DNA of 14,230 nt from JACPKO01 sp964406775 (lineage in GTDB: Bacteria; Patescibacteriota; Microgenomatia; Daviesbacterales; UBA10151). Position 1 is the first letter of the stretch; every line of letters starts with the position of its first letter. Of this stretch, positions 7,102 through 12,628 are shown in pieces. A program made the position numbers and the translations under genes. The notes beneath the pieces were generated by a model. It worked only from the letters and a program-made list of their open reading frames with translations, was not told where the DNA came from and made no database searches. The DNA lies in contig CAYOSW010000027.1 of the NCBI GenBank assembly GCA_964406775.1, positions 1 through 14,230 on the forward strand, written 5' to 3'.

Positions 7102-8853
7102 ATGTATAAAAATAAAATTGAGAAACTCCTTGTAAAAACAGCTAAGGATTTAGGGTTTATTCCTCCAACTGATGCACTTTTATATATTCCAGAAAAACAG
7201 GGCTTTGGAGACTATGCATCGAATATGGCGTTACAGCTATCTAAACAAAAACATAAAAATGCTTATCAGAACCCGATAGCGATTGCTAATGCCATAATTG
7301 AACACATCGGACATCCGGATTTTCTGGAAAGAATTGAGACTGCTGGTCCCGGATTTATAAATTTCCATCTTAAAGACGAAAAATTGGCAGGAACTGTTTT
7401 GGGCGAGGATGATTCTGACGCTCTCGGAGACTTAACCGAGGCAAAACGGATTATAGTCGAATACTGCGATCCTAATACACATAAGATGCTTCATATCGGT
7501 CATCTTTTGCAGCTCACACTCGGAGAAACCCTCGCCAGACTCCTAGAATACCAGGGTCACGAAGTATTTAGGGCTAATTACGGTTCGGATATAGGTTTGA
7601 CTGTTGCAAAGTGTATGTGGGGAATAGGCAAACTGGAGGATGAATTTACCAAGACCAGAGCCGGGTCATTGCGTGAAAAAGCTCAATTTTTAGGTAAAGC
7701 TTATGCTTATGCTCACGCAGAATACGAAAAATCTCTGGAAGTTAAAGAGGAAATAGATCAGATTACTAACAAAATGTATCAACGCGATCCCGAAATCACA
7801 CCGCTGTGGGAGGAAACGAAGGAATGGTCATTAGGATATTTTGAAACTATTTATTCAATCTTCGGTACGCTATTTGACAGGAGAATTAACGAGTCCGAAG
7901 TTGATAAGCTGGGAAAGCAGATAGTGCTAGAGAACATCGGTAAGGTTTTTGAGCTTGATCAGGGGGCAGTTATCTTTCCCGGAGAGAGATATAATTTACA
8001 CAACCGCGTTTTCATAAACGGCAAAGGCAATCCCACATACGAAGGTAAAGAGGTTGGTCTGGCCGAGAAATACCAGGAGATTTTTTCTTTTGATCAGCTG
8101 AATATTTTTTCACACAAAGAACAGGATGATTACTTTAAAGTTGTTATAGCCGTAAATGAAAAAATTCACCCCCATCTCAAGGGTAAAATTAAACACGTCT
8201 CCTATGGTGAAGTTAAGCTCCCCAGCGGAAAGATGTCCTCGAGAACAGGTAATGTTGTGGGAGCCGAGGAGATTCTGGACGAAGTTGTTATAAAGATTAA
8301 GGAGATTTCTCCTGAGCTGGATTCGCTGAGTGCTCAAAAATTAGCCGTAGCTGCAATCAAATTTGCTTTTCTTAAGTATTCGGTGAGCTCAGATATTATT
8401 TATGATCTGAATGAATCCATCTCAATCCACGGTGATACGGGTCCTTATGTTCTTTATGTTTATGCAAGAATTAAATCCCTTTTGAGAAAGGCTGCAGGAA
8501 TTAATCGCGCAAACGAAGATGAGGCTGAAGAAGAAGACGATGAGGCGCAGGATAGTAAAATCGCGCAAAAGAAATTTAAATATCCCGGAGAACTCGCTAA
8601 AGAGGAGAGGGATGTATTGAGGAATCTTGAGTACTTTGAGTTTATGACGGCTAAAGCCGCTGATAATTTTCAGCCTAATGAGCTTGTTAAATACTTACTG
8701 AACCTCTGTAAATCCTTCAACATATTTTACGAAAAGCAGTCTGTTATTGGCTCTAAGAATCAGGAGTTCAGATTAAGCCTAGCGAGTAAGACTGCGGAAA
8801 CTATTAAGCTAGGTTTGTATTTGTTGGGAATCGAAACTGTTGATAAGATGTAA
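7102..8853 (+). CDS. argS: Arginyl-tRNA synthetase
   Basis: This class I synthetase charges tRNA-Arg in the cytoplasm. The 583-residue protein begins with the ArgRS-specific N-terminal tRNA-binding domain (GFGDYASNMALQL near 34-46, GPGFINFHL near 82-90). HIGH is at 131-134 in the typical context EYCDPNTHKMLHIGH. The KMSKS-equivalent loop is KMSSRTGNVV at 377-386, a variant usual for ArgRS. The C-terminal anticodon-binding helical domain ends in GLYLLGIETVDKM. An acidic insert at about 471-484 (DEAEEEDDEAQD) is lineage-specific. The gene begins 7 nt after comEC, but its own promoter sits at the junction. A tRNA-Arg(CCU) substrate is encoded at 12414-12489. Confidence 0.97.
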   Translation: MYKNKIEKLLVKTAKDLGFIPPTDALLYIPEKQGFGDYASNMALQLSKQKHKNAYQNPIAIANAIIEHIGHPDFLERIETAGPGFINFHLKDEKLAGTVLGEDDSDALGDLTEAKRIIVEYCDPNTHKMLHIGHLLQLTLGETLARLLEYQGHEVFRANYGSDIGLTVAKCMWGIGKLEDEFTKTRAGSLREKAQFLGKAYAYAHAEYEKSLEVKEEIDQITNKMYQRDPEITPLWEETKEWSLGYFETIYSIFGTLFDRRINESEVDKLGKQIVLENIGKVFELDQGAVIFPGERYNLHNRVFINGKGNPTYEGKEVGLAEKYQEIFSFDQLNIFSHKEQDDYFKVVIAVNEKIHPHLKGKIKHVSYGEVKLPSGKMSSRTGNVVGAEEILDEVVIKIKEISPELDSLSAQKLAVAAIKFAFLKYSVSSDIIYDLNESISIHGDTGPYVLYVYARIKSLLRKAAGINRANEDEAEEEDDEAQDSKIAQKKFKYPGELAKEERDVLRNLEYFEFMTAKAADNFQPNELVKYLLNLCKSFNIFYEKQSVIGSKNQEFRLSLASKTAETIKLGLYLLGIETVDKM

Positions 8854-8857
8854 TATG

Positions 8858-8956
8858 AATAAACCAATGGCAAATAAACCAATAAACTAATTTGTCCAGA
8901 TTTGCTGTTAGTTATTGGACATTTGTTTATTTGTAAATTTGGGTTATTGGTTTATT
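8858..8956. repeat. AT-rich cluster of inverted and direct repeats
   Basis: AATAAACCAAT occurs at 8858-8868 and 8873-8883. The longer AATAAACCAATAA (8873-8885) has a perfect inverted partner, TTATTGGTTTATT (8944-8956). Nested inside are TGTCCA (8893-8898) with TGGACA (8916-8921), CAAATAAAC with GTTTATTTG (8925-8933), and two copies of GTTATTGG (8911-8918, 8943-8950). The cluster fills most of the argS-phosphoesterase gap. It is too AT-rich for a typical terminator stem. Confidence 0.7.
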
Positions 8957-8962
8957 AAACCT

Positions 8963-9976
8963 ATGTTCTTCCGTTCCGGTCATAGAAAAGCATCAAATCC
9001 TCTCCTGAGTTTATTCAGGCTCGTAATGAGTCTGGTTATCATTGCAGTTTTAGCTTTGGGTTTACTGCAGGCTTATAAATCGTTTTCAGGCTATGATCCG
9101 ATGAGGTTGGATCCCGAATCTCTGAAAAATATTTTTACCTCTCAGTCGGCTTATGATGTGGTTTTAGGAATTCTTAACTTTAATCCGAAACAGAGCTTAC
9201 AGAACGGCATTAACGGCACGCCTGATGACACGCAGTTTCTTGAGCATAAATCAAATTCTCCCTCAAAATTTAAATTTGCTGTGATGGCAGATTCACACAA
9301 AGATACGTTAACGCTTCAAAAAGCGCTGACTCAGGCGAAAGAGGCTGGAGTTAAATTTGTGATAGTGATGGGTGATTTATCCGATGTCGGAACTCTCGAT
9401 GAATTAAGTGTAACTAAGGAAGTTCTTGATGCTTCAGGTCTCACTTACTATGCTCTGGCTGGGGATCACGATCTTTGGGATTCAAGGGACAAGGAGTCAG
9501 ATGCGCCTAAGAACTTCAAATCAGTTTTCGGTCAGACGTACCAGTCCTTTTCCTATGACAATACCCGTTTCATTATGATTTATAACAGCGACAATTATTT
9601 AGGGCTAGACGAGCTTCAATTGAAATGGATAGAGGATGAGCTTGCCAGGACAGCGACAGATGCACCTAAACAAATTTTTGTGTTCGCTCCGACTCCTCTT
9701 TACCACCCTTCCTCAGATCACGTTATGGGTAAAGTTACGCCGAAGCTGGCCTCTCAGGCGGAGCATTTAGCAACAATGTTTAAAAAGTCAGGAGTGGATT
9801 TAGTTTTTTCCGCAGATACCCATTTTTATTCACGCTTCACTGAGCCTAAAAACGAATTGGATATGATAACTGTCGGGGCAATAACGGCCGAGCGCAACCC
9901 TCAGGCCCCCAGATTCGCGCTTGTTGATATTTTGGAGGATGGAAGCTACAATATCCAAGAAACTGAAGTTCGATAA
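8963..9976 (+). CDS. Membrane-anchored calcineurin-type metallophosphoesterase
   Basis: The 337-residue protein has one N-terminal membrane helix (about 18-35) and then a metallophosphoesterase domain. The metal-site motifs appear in order: DSH at 110-112, GDLSD at 137-141, GDHD at 167-170, His248 in PLYHPSSDH, and ADTHFYSR at 284-291. GDHD replaces the usual GNHD/E and ADTH replaces the usual GHTH, so the metal site is somewhat divergent but all His positions remain. With an N-in anchor the catalytic domain should face outside, where it could act on phosphodiesters or phosphomonoesters; the substrate cannot be read. I chose ATG 8963 over TTG 8915, because the extra 16 codons fall in the repeat cluster and are not protein-like. 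Confidence 0.85.
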   Translation: MFFRSGHRKASNPLLSLFRLVMSLVIIAVLALGLLQAYKSFSGYDPMRLDPESLKNIFTSQSAYDVVLGILNFNPKQSLQNGINGTPDDTQFLEHKSNSPSKFKFAVMADSHKDTLTLQKALTQAKEAGVKFVIVMGDLSDVGTLDELSVTKEVLDASGLTYYALAGDHDLWDSRDKESDAPKNFKSVFGQTYQSFSYDNTRFIMIYNSDNYLGLDELQLKWIEDELARTATDAPKQIFVFAPTPLYHPSSDHVMGKVTPKLASQAEHLATMFKKSGVDLVFSADTHFYSRFTEPKNELDMITVGAITAERNPQAPRFALVDILEDGSYNIQETEVR

Positions 9977-10007
9977 GCACTTGCTCGTATTAAACTTTCA
10001 AGAATAG

Positions 10008-10036
10008 TTGATACTCGCAAAACCTTGTTTTAAAAA
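10008..10036 (+). promoter_or_regulatory. ndk promoter, near-leaderless
   Basis: TTGATA (10008-10013, 5 of 6 to consensus), a 17-nt spacer and TAAAAA (10031-10036, weak at its last base) end 5 nt before the ndk ATG. There is no Shine-Dalgarno. Confidence 0.45.
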
Positions 10037-10041
10037 AATAA

Positions 10042-10542
10042 ATGACGCAACAAACTTTAATCATTATTAAACCGGATGGAGTAGAGAGAAACCTAATCGG
10101 AAAAATCATTACCTACTACGAGAATGCAGGACTTAAAGTGGTCAAGCTTAAAATGATGCTTGCCGAGCGTGACCTGATTATGAAGCATTATGAAGAGAAT
10201 GAGGATTATATGCGGGCAATCGGACAGAAAAGCAAAGACGCAGGTAACGAAGTTGACGATATTCTCGAATACGGACGCAAAATAGTGCAATCCCTGAGGG
10301 ACTATATGACTGCGGGACCGGTTGTTCCGATGGTTTTAGAAGGTGAAGATGCCATAGCACTTGCCAGAAAAGTCACAGGCTTTACTGATCCGACCCAGGC
10401 TGATAAAGGTACGATTAGAGGTGATTTGGGAAATGATTCCATCGCCCGCGCTAACGGTGAGGGCAGGCCGACTAGAAATCTGATTCACGCTTCAGGAAAT
10501 CCTGAAGAAGCTGCAAAAGAAATCTCACTTTGGTTTGAATAA
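10042..10542 (+). CDS. ndk: Nucleoside-diphosphate kinase with an insertion
   Basis: Ndk transfers the gamma phosphate between nucleoside triphosphates and diphosphates through a phosphohistidine and balances the NTP/dNTP pools. The 166-residue protein starts with the hallmark TLIIIKPDGVERNLIG. The catalytic His149 lies in NLIHASGNPEEAAKEI, where the common form is HGSDS. AGPVVPMVLEGEDAI and GTIRGDLG are the usual nucleotide-binding segments. It is about 20 residues longer than E. coli Ndk, mostly because of an insert around 52-88 (MRAIGQKSKDAGNEVDD region), the kind of extension I recall from some archaeal Ndks. The ATG has no Shine-Dalgarno and follows its own promoter. Confidence 0.95.
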   Translation: MTQQTLIIIKPDGVERNLIGKIITYYENAGLKVVKLKMMLAERDLIMKHYEENEDYMRAIGQKSKDAGNEVDDILEYGRKIVQSLRDYMTAGPVVPMVLEGEDAIALARKVTGFTDPTQADKGTIRGDLGNDSIARANGEGRPTRNLIHASGNPEEAAKEISLWFE

Positions 10543-10563
10543 TCTCCGCTTAATTTTATCGAT

Positions 10564-10592
10564 TTAACAATTTTGTAAATTAACCATATAAT
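10564..10592 (+). promoter_or_regulatory. Near-consensus promoter, leaderless spacing
   Basis: TTAACA (10564-10569), a 17-nt spacer and TATAAT (10587-10592) form the best promoter in the window. It ends exactly 6 nt (GGGTTA) before the ATG at 10599, so transcription should start at the A of the start codon. Confidence 0.7.
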
Positions 10593-10598
10593 GGGTTA

Positions 10599-11426
10599 AT
10601 GCTCCCTAAAATCCGCCTGACTGATTTAGTTCACTTCAAGGGCCTAAAAGACTTGCCTCACTTGGCTTTGGTTATATTTATGGTATTCGGAATTATTATC
10701 GGAGTCTGGCTCAGTCTCCAGCCCCAGTTATTCACCAAAAGGGCTTCCGAAGATAATCTTCTCGATGTTAAATTCATTCCCGATACAATTCAGGTTCAGA
10801 CGGGTAAAACTTACGAGGCAAAAGTTGCCATAAATCCGAAGGGGGAGAGAGTTACCGCGGTTAAATTGAATATGACTTATGATCCTCAGACAATCTCAGT
10901 AACTCAGATTAAGAATGACGGATTTCTTCCTGTTGAATTAAAAGTTGAGGACACTTTTGACGGAAACTTACAGCTGATTTACGGTTCCACCATAGAAACC
11001 CAGGCGACACAGCCCGCAATGCTGGCAACTATCGTCTTTAAAGTCATAAATCCTTTTTCCTCCGAAATTCAGGTTAAGACAGATTCCGAGGTATCGGTTT
11101 CCTCAAGTTCGGATAACGCGTTAAAGTCGTTTCCTGTTTTAAAAATCGAGCCTATCTGGGATGGGGTAAATCCGGGCGAGGAGCCTAAATATCCTGATAA
11201 TTTACTTTTAGAAAAGGCATTTTTCCCTGATTCCTCTCCTGTAGTGCGTGATTTTAAAGAGACTTTTGAGCCGAAGCCATTGATAAAGCCCGAGAGAATT
11301 GATCCAGAATTCTCAATGGATTATCTGAAACAGCTTGGCGGGGATATTTTTATAGCACCGGTTCAGTCATTGAACCAGGTTTTACAGGAAGCGGTAGGTG
11401 GGCCAAAAAGCGGAGAAGGTTCTTAA
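10599..11426 (+). CDS. Membrane-anchored cohesin-like domain protein
   Basis: The 275-residue protein has an N-terminal membrane segment at about 22-40 (LALVIFMVFGIIIGVWLSL). A beta-sandwich at about 56-182 follows, with features of cohesin/carbohydrate-binding-like folds: an opening DVKFIPDTIQVQTGKTYEAKV, an AVKLNMTYDPQTISVTQI strand pair and a late MLATIVFKV strand. The remaining 90 residues are polar and Pro-rich, with no second membrane segment or LPxTG-type sorting motif. It should lie outside the membrane, where cohesin domains usually bind partner proteins; no dockerin partner is seen here. Its strong promoter suggests an abundant surface protein. The domain call rests on strand pattern only, so close relatives of this fold remain possible. 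Confidence 0.7.
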   Translation: MLPKIRLTDLVHFKGLKDLPHLALVIFMVFGIIIGVWLSLQPQLFTKRASEDNLLDVKFIPDTIQVQTGKTYEAKVAINPKGERVTAVKLNMTYDPQTISVTQIKNDGFLPVELKVEDTFDGNLQLIYGSTIETQATQPAMLATIVFKVINPFSSEIQVKTDSEVSVSSSSDNALKSFPVLKIEPIWDGVNPGEEPKYPDNLLLEKAFFPDSSPVVRDFKETFEPKPLIKPERIDPEFSMDYLKQLGGDIFIAPVQSLNQVLQEAVGGPKSGEGS

Positions 11427-11432
11427 GTATAT

Positions 11433-11461
11433 TTGACTATTTTACGGGAAAATAGTAACCT
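11433..11461 (+). promoter_or_regulatory. Promoter with an inverted repeat between -35 and -10
   Basis: TTGACT (11433-11438), a 17-nt spacer and TAACCT (11456-11461) end 6 nt before the ATG at 11468. The spacer is occupied by a perfect 8-bp inverted repeat, ACTATTTT (11436-11443) and AAAATAGT (11449-11456), which overlaps both hexamers. That position suits a repressor operator. An alternative is a weak terminator for the upstream gene, but no U-run follows. Confidence 0.5.
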
Positions 11462-11467
11462 ATAGAT

Positions 11468-12094
11468 ATGTCAAGACCCGTTGAAAGATTGGAAGCAGGC
11501 ATTCTTGCAATTTATAACACAGGCTCAAATCAGATATATTTTGATCTGTCACCCAGACAGGAAATTGATAAAGCGGGTGTTCAGGTAACTCCCCATTTAA
11601 TTGCCGATTTTACCCCCTTGGATTTAAGAAGAGTCAGACGGCCGTTGTTAGGTCTTGAGGTTATAAATGCTTCAGAGTTCGTATGGCCGGTGATTGGTTC
11701 GGATTCTTTTATAGAGGACGCGAGTACGCTGGGAATTGCCCTTTCAGAGCCTGATCCGGGAGAATCCCGGCTTAGTGTAAGACAGATGCTCTCAGGTTTT
11801 AGAAGAATACCGGGTCTTGCAAGATTGATACCTGAAGATGTTAGATACGCGGCCCGTGAATCCGAGGTAATTAAGACCGCCAGAATTCCGACCAGTAAAG
11901 TGCTTCAGATTGCCGAAAGAATACTGGGAATAAATCAAGAGCAGCAGGTATCTGGATTGGGACAGATGGTTTTGGAGGATTTAAGGTTTAGAGTAGAACT
12001 GGAAGGCGATACGCCTTTACCGGCAATCATCCCTCCGTCATACGGCACTTTTTCAGCTTTAGGCCAAGCCAGGCCAACAAGGCCTCAATCCTAG
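11468..12094 (+). CDS. Unrecognised soluble 208-residue protein
   Basis: I do not recognise a family. The protein has no signal peptide or membrane segment, so it is probably cytoplasmic. The N-terminal half is strand-like (GILAIYNTGSNQIYFDLSP, then HLIADFTPLDLRRVRRPLLGLEVI). The middle is helical with Arg-rich stretches (SVRQMLSGFRRIPGLARLIPEDVRYAARE, cited in parts: residues about 103-131). The C-terminus is Pro-rich. No catalytic motif is visible. Codon use and the absence of stops over 208 codons support a real gene, as does the promoter with leaderless spacing. It lies between the cohesin-like gene and the tRNA island and may be specific to this lineage. Confidence 0.7.
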   Translation: MSRPVERLEAGILAIYNTGSNQIYFDLSPRQEIDKAGVQVTPHLIADFTPLDLRRVRRPLLGLEVINASEFVWPVIGSDSFIEDASTLGIALSEPDPGESRLSVRQMLSGFRRIPGLARLIPEDVRYAARESEVIKTARIPTSKVLQIAERILGINQEQQVSGLGQMVLEDLRFRVELEGDTPLPAIIPPSYGTFSALGQARPTRPQS

Positions 12095-12100
12095 AATATA

Positions 12101-12183
12101 CGGGACCAAGGAAGAAATGATTGTTGGTGGGGACCAGGGAATAAGACTACCTCGCTTCGCGACGATCTTGATCCCTGTTCCCT
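12101..12183 (-). repeat. Partial copies of the tRNA-Pro 3' end and an inverted repeat
   Basis: The 14 bases GGGGACCAGGGAAT of tRNA-Pro (12202-12215) recur exactly at 12129-12142. A weaker version, CGGGACCAAGGAA, lies at 12101-12113. On the minus strand the first copy reads ATTCCCTGGTCCCC then ACCA, like a tRNA 3' end with a CCA tail. This copy also pairs imperfectly with ATCCCTGTTCCCT (about 12170-12182), forming a stem that encloses TCGC-TTC-GCGA. Confidence 0.65.
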
Positions 12184-12199
12184 CCAAAACTCCGTTTTG

Positions 12200-12271
12200 T
12201 CGGGGACCAGGGAATTGAACCCTGTACCTCTCGAACCCGAATCGAGCGTTCTACCGATGAACTAGTCCCCG
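12200..12271 (-). tRNA. tRNA-Pro(CGG)
   Basis: On the minus strand the acceptor CGGGGAC pairs with GTCCCCG, with discriminator A at 12200. The D arm is GTTC/GAAC. The anticodon arm is CTCGA-TTCGGGT-TCGAG with anticodon CGG, reading the proline codon CCG. The T arm is CAGGG-TTCAATT-CCCTG. C1-G72 is typical of bacterial tRNA-Pro. CCA is not encoded (CAA follows), so it must be added after transcription. It is the only complete minus-strand gene in the window. Confidence 0.95.
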
Positions 12272-12289
12272 AAAACTACGAATTGGGAA

Positions 12290-12295
12290 ATTATA
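12290..12295 (-). promoter_or_regulatory. Candidate -10 of tRNA-Pro
   Basis: A consensus TATAAT on the minus strand lies 18 nt upstream of the mature tRNA 5' end, predicting a leader of about 12 nt. No convincing -35 is seen. Confidence 0.4.
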
Positions 12296-12329
12296 CATTG
12301 AATTCAGCGCACCGACTAGTGTCTGCATT

Positions 12330-12358
12330 TTGAATTAACTATTATTAACTGTTAAAAT
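12330..12358 (+). promoter_or_regulatory. Promoter of the nested tRNA island
   Basis: TTGAAT (12330-12335), a 17-nt spacer and TAAAAT (12353-12358) predict a start near 12365. That is about 10 nt before the outer tRNA-like half and 50 nt before tRNA-Arg, so one transcript should carry both. Confidence 0.5.
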
Positions 12359-12413
12359 TACGACTGGTATTCCAGCCGTCGTAGCTCACCGGATAAGCAA
12401 AGCTTGAAAATCT

Positions 12414-12489
12414 GGCCTCGTAGCATAATGGATAATGCAAGCCCGTCCTAAGGGCGAGATTGTGGGTTCGACTCCCGCCGAGGCCGCCA
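12414..12489 (+). tRNA. tRNA-Arg(CCU)
   Basis: The acceptor GGCCTCG pairs with CGAGGCC, followed by discriminator G and an encoded CCA (12487-12489). The D arm is GCAT/ATGC with GG in the loop. The anticodon stem GCCC/GGGC encloses GTCCTAA, giving anticodon CCT for the arginine codon AGG; base 32 is G, which is unusual. The T arm GTGGG-TTCGACT-CCCGC is canonical. The flanks AAAATCT and AGATTTT (the latter using the A of CCA) extend the acceptor stem outward. It is the substrate of the ArgRS encoded at 7102-8853. Confidence 0.92.
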
Positions 12490-12507
12490 GATTTTTAGAG
12501 CAAGTCG

Positions 12508-12553
12508 AGTCCTGCAATTGCAAATGAAATTTGCAATTGGGCGTATCAGGGTT
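12508..12553 (+). repeat. Long hairpin between tRNA-Arg and the outer T arm
   Basis: CAATTGCAAAT (12515-12525) and ATTTGCAATTG (12529-12539) form a perfect 11-bp stem with loop GAA. Below it AGTCCTG (12508-12514) pairs with CAGGGTT (12547-12553), leaving a 7-nt bulge GGCGTAT. No U-run follows, so this is not an intrinsic terminator. Confidence 0.7.
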
Positions 12554-12616
12554 AGGTAGTAGGTTCGATTCCTATTGACGGTGCAAAAATAACTATTTAT
12601 AAGAAACTTAAAGGGC

Positions 12617-12622
12617 TATACT
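12617..12622 (+). promoter_or_regulatory. -10 of the sortase gene, leaderless spacing
   Basis: TATACT ends exactly 6 nt before the ATG at 12629. The -35 region is weak and no Shine-Dalgarno is present. Confidence 0.4.
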
Positions 12623-12628
12623 AGATTT

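Larger units (their letters stand above)
12375..12585 (+). ncRNA. tRNA-like cloverleaf that encloses tRNA-Arg (interrupted or split tRNA)
   Basis: A 5' half at 12375-12399 has an acceptor strand GCCGTCG, TA, and a D arm GCT-CACCGGATA-AGC with the loop GG. A 3' half at 12559-12582 has a T arm GTAGG-TTCGATT-CCTAT and an acceptor strand TGACGGT. The two acceptor strands pair over 7 bp (5 Watson-Crick, 2 G-U). Between them GCTTGAAAATCT (12402-12413) pairs with AGATTTTTAGAGC (12489-12501), one A bulged. This stem stands where the anticodon arm should be and carries tRNA-Arg at its tip. A long hairpin (12508-12553) occupies the variable-arm position. No U33/anticodon can be assigned to the outer RNA. 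It may be a tRNA disrupted by insertion, an intron-bearing tRNA, or a new tRNA-like RNA. Confidence 0.5.

Noticed and set aside
8915..8962. TTG start giving a 353-residue phosphoesterase
   Set aside because: The extra 16 codons lie in the repeat cluster and have no initiation signal; ATG 8963 gives a normal basic N-terminus before the membrane helix.
12129..12215. attL/attR of an integrated element at tRNA-Pro
   Set aside because: Only 73 bases separate the repeats and no integrase is present, so at most this is a scar.
12402..12558. Group I intron in the outer tRNA-like gene
   Set aside because: The interruption is only about 150 bases, half of it tRNA-Arg, and I see no group I core pairings. 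This was judged by eye; a covariance-model search would settle it.
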